A DNA stretch of 64,000 nt from positions 620,001 through 684,000 of the forward strand of contig RBKR01000002.1 in NCBI GenBank assembly GCA_004835665.1, given 5' to 3'. Origin of the DNA: Phoma sp. XZ068. Lineage: Eukaryota; Ascomycota; Dothideomycetes; Pleosporales; Didymellaceae. The notes beneath the pieces were generated by a model. That model was not told the DNA's origin. It saw nothing but the letters and a program-made list of their open reading frames with translations, and did not search any database. Shown in pieces: positions 1-8,915 of the stretch; position 1 is the stretch's first letter, and each line of letters starts with the position of its first letter. The position numbers and the translations under genes are program-made.

Positions 1-1
1 T

Positions 2-586
2 GTTATCTGGCTCATGTACCTGATTGATCGCCTCGGTCGCACCAAGCTTCTCATGATTGGCGCTGCTGGTGGCTCGGTCTGCATGTGGATCATCGGTGCC
101 TACATCAAGCTTCACGGAACGAAGAGCACCAGCGAGAAGCTTCCCCCCGGTGGTATCGCAGCCATCTTCTTCTTCTACCTCTGGACTGTGTTCTACACCC
201 CATCCTGGAACGGAACCCCCTGGGTTATCAACTCCGAGATGTTCTCCCAGCAGACCCGTTCGCTCGGCCAGGCTTCAGCCGCAGCAAATAACTGGTTTTG
301 GAATTTCATCGTCTCTCGCTTCACCCCTCAGATGTTCTTGACCATGAGCTACGGAGTGTACTTTTTCTTCGCCAGCTTGATGATTCTGTCCGTTCCCTTC
401 GTCTATTTCCTCATCCCCGAGACCAAGGGTATTCCTCTCGAGCGCATGGACGAGCTCTTCGAGATCAAGCCCACTCACAAGGCCCACGGTGTCATGCTTG
501 AGCGTCTCAGGGAGATGGAGGCAGTTCGCGAGGGTGGCTACTTCGAGGAGAAGGCTAAGGATGCCGAGCGCCGCGAGAGCGTCTAA
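2..586 (+). CDS. MFS quinate/sugar permease, C-terminal part (5' truncated by window edge)
   Basis: The frame is open from base 2 and ends at the TAA at 584-586, so only the last 194 or so residues of a transporter are present. Sugar-porter signatures are visible: an LIDRLGR loop motif near the start, and PETKGIPLERMDELFE after the last membrane segment. The stretch FSQQTRSLGQASAAANNW resembles the fungal quinate permease (QutD) branch of the sugar porter family. Several hydrophobic helices precede a charged cytosolic tail rich in Glu, Arg and Lys. The role would be proton-coupled uptake of a sugar or quinate-like substrate at the plasma membrane. The exact substrate cannot be told from this fragment. 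No quinate-pathway enzyme lies downstream in the window; any cluster partner would be to the left. Confidence 0.85.
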   Translation, partial: VIWLMYLIDRLGRTKLLMIGAAGGSVCMWIIGAYIKLHGTKSTSEKLPPGGIAAIFFFYLWTVFYTPSWNGTPWVINSEMFSQQTRSLGQASAAANNWFWNFIVSRFTPQMFLTMSYGVYFFFASLMILSVPFVYFLIPETKGIPLERMDELFEIKPTHKAHGVMLERLREMEAVREGGYFEEKAKDAERRESV

Positions 587-639
587 ATGGTTACGAACGG
601 ATTAGTCTGTATATAAGAGGATTTGCATTGTATCATGAT

Positions 640-966
640 ATCATAGTATTAGCGACAGCACTGGCTGGATCAATTTCAACCTTCATCACTCATTCCTCAA
701 CTTGTTTCAATTCTACGTGGACTATGAGCTTCACTTTAATAAAATACGATTCACAATTAGACCTTAACTATCAAACCCATGCAAACCACGGGTATTCTGA
801 CATTCAACCAAAGTGCGTTCACATCCCTCTAGTATTTCCCTCACTCTTAGCGCCGTCCTTAGTGGTCATTGAACTCTACGTCATTCTCTAACCTATACAA
901 CACTCTCCTCCATCATCTGCACCGCTTTTGTCTTTCTTGCTGGCCTGGAAACTCGACGAAGCTGCA
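640..966 (-). pseudogene. Decayed partial copy of the neighbouring CDC123-like gene's 3' end
   Basis: Bases 643-690 match 2422-2468, just past the 3' end of the intact CDC123-like gene, with only a few differences. A second block at about 829-920 aligns with 2487-2580, inside its coding 3' end. Read on the minus strand, this block still gives YRLENDVEF against YGLEEDVEF in the intact copy, and CSFVEF appears near the position of CVQLIEV. In-frame stops and an extra insert of roughly 120 bases between the two blocks show that it is not functional. It is probably a truncated duplicate that decayed. The alignment was done by eye, so the outer limits are approximate. Confidence 0.5.
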
Positions 967-1027
967 CTTGTGGTTTAAGACGCAGTTTTTCGAGCAGCTC
1001 GCTTCTTGGGCGGCTGGCGGCCTCCTG

Positions 1028-1168
1028 TCACCCCCTGGAATCTTCATCAGGTTCAGACTCATCGGCTGGAGTCTCGAAGAGAGCGCCCTCCCCGTCGTCA
1101 TCTTCTGGCTTGCTTTCTGGAAATTCGCCGCTCTTGCGCAACGACAAAGGCACTGACCTTCTCGCCAT
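1028..1168 (-). CDS. Possible small acidic ORF, perhaps frameshifted
   Basis: An ATG at 1166-1168 opens a 46-codon frame with a basic start (MARRSVPLSLRK) followed by an acidic Glu/Asp-rich stretch; it stops right after a run of five C (1031-1035 on the plus strand). One extra base in that run would continue the frame to a TAA at 975-977 with a lysine/arginine-rich tail (KKRAARKTAS), which looks like a nuclear localisation signal. I do not recognise the protein. It may be a small nuclear protein, the remains of a longer gene, or chance. Its tail would meet the decayed CDC123-like copy. Confidence 0.25.
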   Translation of the reverse strand: MARRSVPLSLRKSGEFPESKPEDDDGEGALFETPADESEPDEDSRG

Positions 1169-1592
1169 GGCTGTCGGTCGACGGTGAAAGGTGGAGGAGA
1201 TAGACGGTAGAAGAGGTATACAAGTAGTGGTAACGGACAGATATCTGAAAGCCAGCCGAGTAGTGGAAAGACGGGGAGTGGGAGCAGGTTGCGTGCCGCA
1301 AAATCTCATAAGGCAGTGCTGCGCTACTTCACTCGCGTTTGCGATCGAACGGCCATAGCTTGCACGCTTCACACCCCAATCGCATGTGACTGCCTGACCA
1401 GTCATCAGCTGGCAAAACCTGTTTGTTTTTCTTTCACTTGTGTTTGTTGCCTGGCCCGGCATAGCTTGCGTAGGTTCCAGCTTGCGCAGGTTCTTGCCTA
1501 TTTGCCATGCCACCACGTTACCACAACCTCCACCATCCTCTTCCGTCTACCAAATAGCAACTCGCAACTCGGACGCATATTGAGCAGAGCTC

Positions 1593-2102
1593 ATGATGGC
1601 TAGCATAGATCTCATCGACGAGAAGTTCTCCGACGGCTTCAATGTTGCTAACGACCTGTTCCATGCCAACCGTCTAGAGGAATGCGAAGCTGCCCTTTTT
1701 GCATTGCTTGCTGAGGAAGCAACCCCAACGTACCACCGAATGAAGACACCTATCCTTCTAGGTACAATCGTTGGTGATTGGTATGAAGCGCACCGATACC
1801 ATGTTGCTGCAGAGGCTATGTGGCGCGTTGTGCGACGCTATCATCCAGAGGGGGCTAATGAGCAGATTGAGAAGCACATTGCAGAGCTACGTGAGACGCT
1901 TGATGAATTAGATGCTGCGCTTAAGGATGATGAGCTATCCGAGTACAACTTCATCGATACGGAGGAAGATGTCGTTGAGGAGCACGATGCCGATGTTGAA
2001 GATGCATCTGCATATATGGATGATCTCGACCTCGACGACACGCCAGCGCTCCCCTCTATCAACGTTCAAGCTCCTACGGATAATTTGCAGTCACCAGTTT
2101 AG
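1593..2102 (+). CDS. Hypothetical protein, acidic C-terminus
   Basis: A 169-residue frame begins with two consecutive ATG codons. The first half is helical and looks TPR-like (paired helices with Leu/Ala spacing around YHRMKTPILLGTIVGDWYEA and the EAMWRVVRRYH segment). The C-terminal half is strongly acidic and ends SPV-stop. I do not recognise the family, so no function is assigned. The 3' end is uncertain. A good intron (donor 2106, acceptor at 2152) follows the TAG by three bases, and the next segment (2153-2252) stays open in phase and is bounded by a strong GTAAGT donor at 2253. A weaker donor before the stop (at 2097) would splice the protein into this downstream exon. Either the downstream introns lie in the 3' UTR or a longer C-terminal isoform exists. 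Confidence 0.6.
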   Translation: MMASIDLIDEKFSDGFNVANDLFHANRLEECEAALFALLAEEATPTYHRMKTPILLGTIVGDWYEAHRYHVAAEAMWRVVRRYHPEGANEQIEKHIAELRETLDELDAALKDDELSEYNFIDTEEDVVEEHDADVEDASAYMDDLDLDDTPALPSINVQAPTDNLQSPV

Positions 2103-2476
2103 AAGGTATGCATCTCTACATAGTTGTCTTGTACCTTGCCTTAACTTAACAGCACCGCAAGAACCTCAAGCATCTCACGCTTGGTATGGATAATATTCAC
2201 GACCCAAGCCGTCAAACCCCTCCTGATTCACCAGCCATGATATCATCCAACTGTAAGTATCTGCATAGAGGCTTGGTATATCACCACCACTGACCATTGA
2301 AAAAGGGCGCGCTAAGAATACACCTTAGTTACCAGCCTTCAGAAGCGCCAACTGTAAGTCCAGCAACGTAACTAATTGCACAGGACTGACAACTTAACAG
2401 GGCGACAGCAACAGTTATATTATAGTATTAGCGACATCACTGGCTGGATCAATTCAACGTTCATCATATCCGGCTC

Positions 2477-3550
2477 TCACAACCCCCCAGTAACTTCCCC
2501 ACCCCCAGCGCCGTCCCCCGTGACAATGAACTCCACATCTTCCTCCAGCCCATACAACATCCTCCCATCTCTCACCCAATTGAACAAGCAAGCGCCACAC
2601 CCGCTCAACGCTCCAAACGGGTTAACCTCGATAAGCTGCACACACCCATCGCCCTGCAGCGCAACATCAAACGTAAACCCATACTTAACCAACAACGTCC
2701 TAACCTCCTCACCCATCCCCTCCACCACAAACACCTTAACCTCCTCCAGCACGCCCTGCGCCCCAACACACACCTTCTCCGCAGTCTGCTGCACACTCCA
2801 TCCAAACGGCGCCTCGAACAAATCCGGCCAACGATACTGACTTATCGCACTAACCCTCAACCCCCTCACCTCCCCCCTCTCCCCACGCGCCGCAGGCGGC
2901 GGCACGAAAACCCGAAACTCCCTCCCAGGCCTCATACCCTCATCCCACGGATTCATCACAATGTCGATCCTAACCTCCCTCCCGAGGGCATCAGCATCCC
3001 TCTTCTCATCGCCCAGGCAATTCCACGCACGCATACTACTGCAAAGTTTCCTCACCACGTCAGCAGGCGTACATGACGGTTCCGCCCCACCAAACGGACT
3101 ATCTTTTGGACTCATGTGGTCGAGTCGGATAAACCACTGCTTCTCCCCGTTGAGGATGGCGGGGACAAGACTGCCGCGCGGCGTGCTGCACCATGCTTCC
3201 ACTGTCTCGCTGATGAGAGACGTAGGGATCGTATTAGTTGCCAGCCACGCGGCGTGGCAGCGCATGAGGTCATCGTAGAGGAAGGAGGGGACGGTGAGGA
3301 TGTGGGATTCGCGGAGTTGCTGGGAGCGCGCAATGAGGGGGTGCCATAGGATGTAGCCGTAGGGTGTCCAGGGGGGTTGCTCGTGGGTGAAGGTCTGTGA
3401 TTCGGGGACGGTGGGGAGGACGGCTAGGCGCGTGTGGCGCGCGGTGTTGAAGCGGTGGGAGCGGACGGTGGGATGGGAGGTTTCTTGGAGGTGTTTGACT
3501 GCTTGGTAGTCGGCTGCTACGTCGGTGTAGGGGATGGTGCGGATGTGCAT
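2477..3550 (-). CDS. CDC123/D123-domain protein, divergent
   Basis: A single-exon 357-residue protein. Motifs of the D123 (CDC123) fold, an ATP-grasp-like family that includes the eIF2 assembly chaperone Cdc123, are visible in order: WFIRLDHMSPKDSP near the middle, MRPGREFRVFV followed by ISQYRW, and near the C-terminus DVAL with LIEVNPFG and CLFNW. These correspond to the nucleotide- and metal-binding residues of the family. The N-terminal third is less conserved. It is shorter and more divergent than canonical Cdc123, so it may be a paralog rather than the eIF2 assembly factor itself. A decayed copy of its 3' end lies at 640-966. The assignment to the domain family is fairly firm; the substrate is unknown. 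Confidence 0.7.
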   Translation of the reverse strand: MHIRTIPYTDVAADYQAVKHLQETSHPTVRSHRFNTARHTRLAVLPTVPESQTFTHEQPPWTPYGYILWHPLIARSQQLRESHILTVPSFLYDDLMRCHAAWLATNTIPTSLISETVEAWCSTPRGSLVPAILNGEKQWFIRLDHMSPKDSPFGGAEPSCTPADVVRKLCSSMRAWNCLGDEKRDADALGREVRIDIVMNPWDEGMRPGREFRVFVPPPAARGERGEVRGLRVSAISQYRWPDLFEAPFGWSVQQTAEKVCVGAQGVLEEVKVFVVEGMGEEVRTLLVKYGFTFDVALQGDGCVQLIEVNPFGALSGCGACLFNWVRDGRMLYGLEEDVEFIVTGDGAGGGEVTGGL

Positions 3551-4098
3551 TTTGGGTGTCTGGTGGTGTATGCGAGGTGTATATGTAGGTAAGTATGATC
3601 AAACGGGCGAGAACTTATAGAGTAATATAATGCGAATCTTGGTTGGACTCGAACCATGCCGCGTCAATCCAAGGGTTCAAAAGGGCGCAAGGCGACCTGT
3701 GAACCAAACATTCGAGTCGTAGAAAATGATCGGCGGTAATAGTCTTGCGAATCCCGAAGGCTGGACGGTGATGAAATGTATGAGATCAACGTGAAAGATG
3801 AGTTGTGCGTGACTTTGACATTTTCTTCCTACCCTATCCCATCACCCGCAGGCGATTTCCATACGCCGATCTGCCATAAAACGCTAATGCAATACAATCA
3901 AACACCCCATCGTTGTCCACCGTTCTGACTAAAGGGCTGCAGTGCTTGAGCCCTGCGAATCGTTGTGCCGGGAGGCGGCATCGAGGAAGACTGCGCTGAC
4001 GCTCGTTGCTGAGCTACGTTCGGACTACTGAAGAGCGCCCTGTTAGAACCAGGACACGCATGAACAATGCAGAGGCAACCCAAGCCTATGCTTCAGGT
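3551..4098. other. Intergenic, no supported gene
   Basis: 548 bases between the start of the CDC123-like gene and the 3' end of the Rae1 gene. A tRNA T-loop-like string (GGACTCGAACC) occurs at 3645-3655 but no cloverleaf can be built around it. Nothing else stands out. Confidence 0.6.
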
Positions 4099-5290
4099 TT
4101 ACCTCTTCTTCGTCCCTGGCCTAGGCTTGCACTCATCCCCAATGACGGGGTGCAGCTTCAGCTTGATTGGATACTGGGGAGTGTTCCCGCTGAAGCCCTT
4201 GCTCCAGTCGTAGCTGACCGCATAGGCGAAGATGTCTCCATTCCTGGAGAAAGCTGTTGCTGTGATGGAGCCGCCAACCTCGGGGTACCCCTTGAGACGA
4301 TGCTTAGCATCCTTGTCCCAGAAGTGGAAGGTGCCGTCTGAGCCGGCGGTGCTGAATGTGCCGTGCTGCGGGTGGAAGGAGATGGCGTTTACGGAGTAGA
4401 CCTTTGCGACATCGCGTTGCGAGGGGTCTTGTTGGCGGTGGCATTTAAAGGAGAAGTTGAGGCTGTTTCATCGTTAGTAGAAGATGGGATTTTTACGATG
4501 GGCTTGCATACCTGGTGTCCTTGTCTTCGACATACTGAATCGCACAGCGACCCTCAATACTACCCACTGCGAAACCAGAAGCGTCCGTGAAGCAGCTGAC
4601 AACACGTGTCTGCCACTTGAGGGGGGAGATGATGGTCTTGTAAATCTTGGTCGGCTCGTTCAGGTTGATCATGTTGATATGTCGCTCGGCGGTCGCAACG
4701 ACCAGCAGCTGGTCCTTGACGTCCATGCTGTAGACGCGGTCCTGGCACTGCAGTGTGCCAACGGGCTGCGCGCCCTTCAGATCCCAGAACTTGACTGTCT
4801 TGTCCCACGAGCCTGTTGCGACGTAGTCCTGGCCGCCGGTCTGGAACCAGCGCACGCACTTAATGGCTTCCTCGTGAGCCTTGGCCTGTTGCGCCTGCAC
4901 TTGGCCGCTGGCGGCAACGTTGCGGAAATCGACGATGTTGAGGTGGCCGGTCGAGTCACCGGCTGCTACGCGCGTGCCGTCCTATGCAGTGTTAGCCATT
5001 GCGATTGCGTTTAGAAGAGCACTACAGAAGCCTACCTTTGACCAGCCGAGGCCCAGCACATGGCCCTGGCATTCAAACAGCCACTTGCCGTTCGCGCCGT
5101 TGCCAGCGACTTCGTAAATGTACACCTTCTTGTCCCAGCTTCCTACCGCGAGGAAGTCGTTTGTGGGGGAGAATTGGAGGTCCTGGATGCTGTCGGCCGG
5201 GAGCTGGCTCTGCTGCACCTCGACGTCCTTGCTGGTGTCGCCGGTAGTGGTGCTCGCCGCGGCGGGCGCAGATGATCCAAAAAGCGCCAT
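4099..5290 (-). CDS. RAE1: mRNA export factor / nucleoporin Rae1 (Gle2), WD40
   Basis: Three exons on the minus strand, 5036-5290, 4512-4981 and 4099-4462, sum to 1089 nt and 362 residues, the usual Rae1/Gle2 length. The introns have good donors and acceptors; the second contains CTAAC. The N-terminal FG-like stretch (MALFGSS) is followed by WD40 blades: FLAVGSWDKKVYIYE, YVATGSWDKTVKFWDL, a central RVYSMDV blade, SIEGRCAIQYVEDKDTR and STAGSDGTFHFWDKDAKHRL. The EGRCAIQY and WDK patterns are typical of Rae1. In other eukaryotes Rae1 binds the Nup98 GLEBS motif at the nuclear pore, supports mRNA export and contributes to spindle function. The C-terminus ends in a basic GTKKR tail. Identification is confident. 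Confidence 0.95.
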
Positions 5291-6410
5291 CTCTTCGAAC
5301 TGCGAGGCTGTTCGGGTGTGTCGTGGAGGTGGGTGGCTCGCGGTGATGGAGCTTGCGCGAGCTCACGTCGAGGCTGGAAAGAACTTCTGGCGCGTCGAAA
5401 CTCCTCTTACAATCGAAGCCGGGGACGAGCGGTTTGTGCTGAGTATAGGGTGTGGATTGCTGCGCGCGAAGCTCCCTCGGCCGTCTTTATGTTCCTTCAG
5501 CCTGCGCAAAGAAAGACAATCCAAGCTTCACAGGCACCCACCCATGCCTGGCGCTGCCTATTGGCGCCTAGCGGGCAGCCCGGCCATTTCAGCGCCGACC
5601 TCCGCGCCGCCCTAAATAATTTCTGATTCGCTCCACCTTGCTCTCTCCAACGTTCCTCGCTCGAAGAATCGCAACGAAGCACACGCACAGAGTGCCCTCG
5701 GGCATCTCGCTCAGCTTTGGGAGAAAGTCCCCGGACGCCGGTCCTTTGGATCGCACCTTCAGCAACAAACCGCCATAGAAGCGCGGCCTCGTACCACGAC
5801 GGCGCCGCTCACTCTCTTTTCCGTACGCACTCTTTTCTCAAGCTTTCCTGACGCTACGGGTGGAGGAGCTGGCACCTGGGCGATGACATGAGTCCGCTGG
5901 CCACCTCGCCCGCCGCCGAAGGACTGACGAGGGTCAAGAGGAGGAAGGAGACGTCGAGCTGTGCTGGGTATGCAGGGTCTTCTCGTCCAGTTTATGGTTA
6001 TGCGATTGCTCTTGCGCGTCCCGGTAACACGGGGCGGCGGCAGGAGTAACTCAATGGGGCTTATTCTTGACGCGAGGAACGTTCACCACACTTTTCGGAT
6101 CCGCTCGAGTAGGTGCATTGACTTGCACGCTTGGTCGAACAAGCCGGGTTCCATTCAGCCAAGGGTTCACATGATGAGATACACGAAATAGAGTCAAGCA
6201 CTGAGGTTGTCTGAATCCCAAAGTGGTAGGACGCCGATGCTGAGTATTTCCAACTATATTCTGAACGACCTAAGGCTTAGATAGTTATGTAGTCTTTTCT
6301 ACCAATAACATTATTTGATTCTTTGATATTGTCAATCTCTGACATTCAATCTCTACTTGCGTTCTATTTTGTTGTGGTATCGTCTCTATATCGTGCTGCT
6401 TTCATATCCT
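5291..6410. other. Intergenic, no supported gene
   Basis: About 1.1 kb between the 5' end of Rae1 and the 3' end of guanylate kinase. Open frames here are short and show no family resemblance or coding-like features. The part next to 5290 should hold the Rae1 promoter. Confidence 0.5.
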
Positions 6411-7234
6411 CTACGCATCCTCGCCGACAATGAAAGCCTTAGCCTCCTGGTACGCCTTCTCAAGGTCATCGTTGACAACAATCTTGTCGTGCGGTGCCTC
6501 AGGACTCTGCGCAAACTCCATCTCGACACGGGCCTGGTTAAGCCTCTTCAGGATATCTGCCTCCTTGTCTGTAGCCCGGCCCCTCAATCGTTGCTCGAGA
6601 ATATCCATGCTCGGCGGCGAGAGGAACAGGAACCTAGGACGGGGGAAAGTAGGGTGGTTCGCGACCTGCTTGACGCCCTGAACAATCATTAGCTTCCACA
6701 GCATACATCAAACATGGGCGACGGAATACGCACCTCCATCTCAATGTCCAGAATGCAGGTCCGCCCCTTCTTCTCAATCTCTTCAATCGCGGCAATGCTG
6801 GTGCCGTAGCTGTTGCTTCCAAAGGTCGCGTGCTCCACGAAGCCCTTCTTCTCGACAAGGTCGGTGAACTGCTCCTTGGTTACGAAGTGGTACTCGACGC
6901 CATCCTTCTCGCTGCCGCGGGGGTTGCGCGTGGTGTGGGACACGCTGAAGCCGAAGCGGTCGGGGTACTCGTCAAAGAGACGCTTGAGGATGGTCGACTT
7001 GCCGGCGCCCGAGGGGCCGGATATGACAATTGCGCGGGTGGAGGTGGTGGGCGCCATGGTGGAGGATGTCGTGTATGCACGACGGGAGGAGGTCTTGTAT
7101 GCAACCTGGGTAGCACGAACAGACAGGGAATGAGTCAAGCAGGTAGCCTGACGAATAATAGCAATGCGTGACTCTTGCAAGCTTCTGACAATCACTGCTG
7201 GGCTTCGAGCGCACATGAACGCAGCGGCGGCCAA
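6411..7234 (-). CDS. GUK1: Guanylate kinase, with possible mitochondrial N-terminal extension
   Basis: Two exons, 6734-7234 and 6411-6677, with a 56-nt intron containing GCTAAT. The P-loop GPSGAGKST is followed by the GMP-binding region (SHTTRNPRGSEKDGVEYHF) and by the LID and C-terminal part (RLRGRATDKEADILKRL). The enzyme phosphorylates GMP to GDP with ATP. Starting at the ATG at 7055-7057 gives 196 residues, the normal size of cytosolic guanylate kinase. The frame stays open upstream to an ATG at 7232-7234, adding 59 residues rich in Arg, Ser, Thr and Ala with almost no acidic residues and ending SRRAYTTSST. That looks like a mitochondrial presequence, so one gene may give cytosolic and mitochondrial forms by alternative start. 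The family call is certain; the dual start is inference. Confidence 0.95.
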
Positions 7235-7479
7235 AATGCGGGATGTTGCTGGTGGAGCTGGCGTGTGATTGGCGGTGAGGCTAGGGGTCTGGTGTTTGCT
7301 GTGTTTGCACTGCGGGGAGCGTGGTGGGACAATGTGAGGGCGCGAGTCGCGTTTGTCCTGACATCACTGAGCTCAATTGTCTGTGCTGCGTTTCTTTCCT
7401 ACTTCAACCACCGCCCACACACATGCTTCGGTAGTCCGTGACACACGTCCAGAAGCTGTAGTGCTTCAAGCCACACGTC
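7235..7479. promoter_or_regulatory. Divergent promoter between GUK1 and SKI8
   Basis: 245 bases separate the outermost GUK1 start (minus strand) from the SKI8 start (plus strand), so both promoters must lie here or overlap the flanking 5' ends. If GUK1 starts at 7057 the interval is about 420 bases. No clear TATA box was seen. Confidence 0.6.
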
Positions 7480-8486
7480 ATGGTAAGCTCAATGTTACGA
7501 TTGCACATGTAATACATGCATACTCACAGCAACAGTCTAAGCAGTACCTCACCCTCCACACGGTCGAGAATGCACACCCAAAAGCATCCGACATCTTCGC
7601 AGTCGCCCCAACGTCCACACAACTACTCTCCGCATCCGGCGCCTCTTCAATAAACGTATACGACACAACGCAGCCCGACTTCCCCCTCGTCCAGACCCTC
7701 GACAAGGTCCACCCACTGGGCATCCACCACCTCGTCACCGCCAAAGAAACAACCGCCCGCCGCGCCGCAAGCGCCGGCTTCGAAGGCAAAGTCAAGATAT
7801 GGAGCCAAGGCGACGACGGGCTGTGGGTTGAAGACGGCGAAATCGTAGACCAAAACAAGCCCGGCGAGATCTGGGCCATTGCCCTCAGCGCAGATGGCCA
7901 GTATCTAGCAAGCAGCAGCATCAACGGCAAGATCAACGTGTGGAGCTTGGACAAGGCGCAGAACTTCCCGCGGATACGCGAGTACGAGACCAAAGGCAGT
8001 TTCGGGCTGTGCGTTGCGCTGAGCGACAATGGGAGTTTTACGGCGAGCGGGCACGAGAACGGGAGCATATACGTTTTCAGTAATGATTCGGGCAGGCTTG
8101 TGCATTCGCTTGCTGGGCTGGTGCATCCCGTGCGCAGCGTGGCGTTTTCGCCGGCTTCGAAGCTGCTTGCTGCGGGAGGCGATGCGAGGGTTATTGCCCT
8201 GTACGATGTCACGTCCGGCGAGCAGGTCGCGAACTTCACAGGACATGGCGGATGGGTGTTGACGCTCGACTGGAGCAGTACCGGCGAGTACTTGCTGTCT
8301 GGGTCGCACGACTCGAAAGCAAAAGTCTGGCGGATCGAGACGAGGACATGTGTTGCCACGCATTCGCATGGCGATAAGCCGCTGTGGACGGCCAAGTGGC
8401 TGCCTAAGGCGCCGACCAAGAGCGAGATGTTTGCGCTGGGTGGGGGTAATAACTCCATCAGCTTCTACAGGGAGGCTGCAGGTTGA
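7480..8486 (+). CDS. SKI8: Ski8/WDR61-like WD40 protein (Ski complex / meiotic recombination)
   Basis: The natural start is MSKQYLTLHTVENAH, in which the ATG (7480-7482) is separated from the second codon by an intron (7483-7535) with donor GTAAGC. The main exon is 7536-8486, giving 317 residues. WD40 blades can be followed through GFEGKVKIWS, LASSSINGKINVWSLD, ASGHENGSIYVFS, LAAGGDARVIALYD and LSGSHDSKAKVWRIE, ending GGGNNSISFYRE, which matches the Ski8/Rec14/WDR61 architecture. In yeast Ski8 is a scaffold of the cytosolic Ski complex (exosome-dependent mRNA decay) and has a second role with Spo11 in meiotic double-strand breaks. Two acceptors six bases apart (ending 7529 and 7535) are both in frame and would differ by two Gln residues. 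A longer unspliced frame from 7377 exists, but its N-terminus does not resemble the family. Confidence 0.88.
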
Positions 8487-8915
8487 AGAGCGGATGAGTA
8501 AGCGATAGACGACGAGATGGACGCTGTTTGGGCTTGTCACATCGAACTCGAGAGCGCAACAAGTCGCTCAGGTACCTGACATCCATTGTGTGCAGCCACA
8601 GGTACCGAGCTGGCGCAGAAAAATGCCAAATGATAGAACAAATACCAAAACGAACAACTTAAAAGGCACTTGGTGCTTCAGCAGTTTACTGGTCACGTCT
8701 GCCACTACCACTACGTGACGTTCGAGGACTTTGAATTCATCATTCGATTCTCTTGAGAGGACTCTCTTTCAGTGCCATACTATTGACTAGGTACCCCATA
8801 GAAATGCTCGCTCATAAAGGAAACCCGCCCGTCTGCATAACTCCAGAACTCCATTCCAATGCAACTAAAACGCCTTGTGGTTATGTCGTATAAAAATCAT
8901 CCTTCCAGTCCAGAA
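8487..8915. other. Convergent 3' intergenic region
   Basis: 429 bases between the 3' ends of SKI8 and RAD52; should hold both transcript ends. A perfect palindrome CAGGTACCTG occurs near 8570. No gene seen. Confidence 0.5.

Noticed and set aside
3636..3720. tRNA-like T-loop string on the minus strand
   Set aside because: The GGTTCGAGTCC core is present, but the T stem pairs over only three bases, and neither an acceptor stem nor a D arm can be formed.
7377..7482. Longer N-terminus for SKI8 starting at 7377
   Set aside because: The added residues do not look like the family, and they read through an intron with a good donor.
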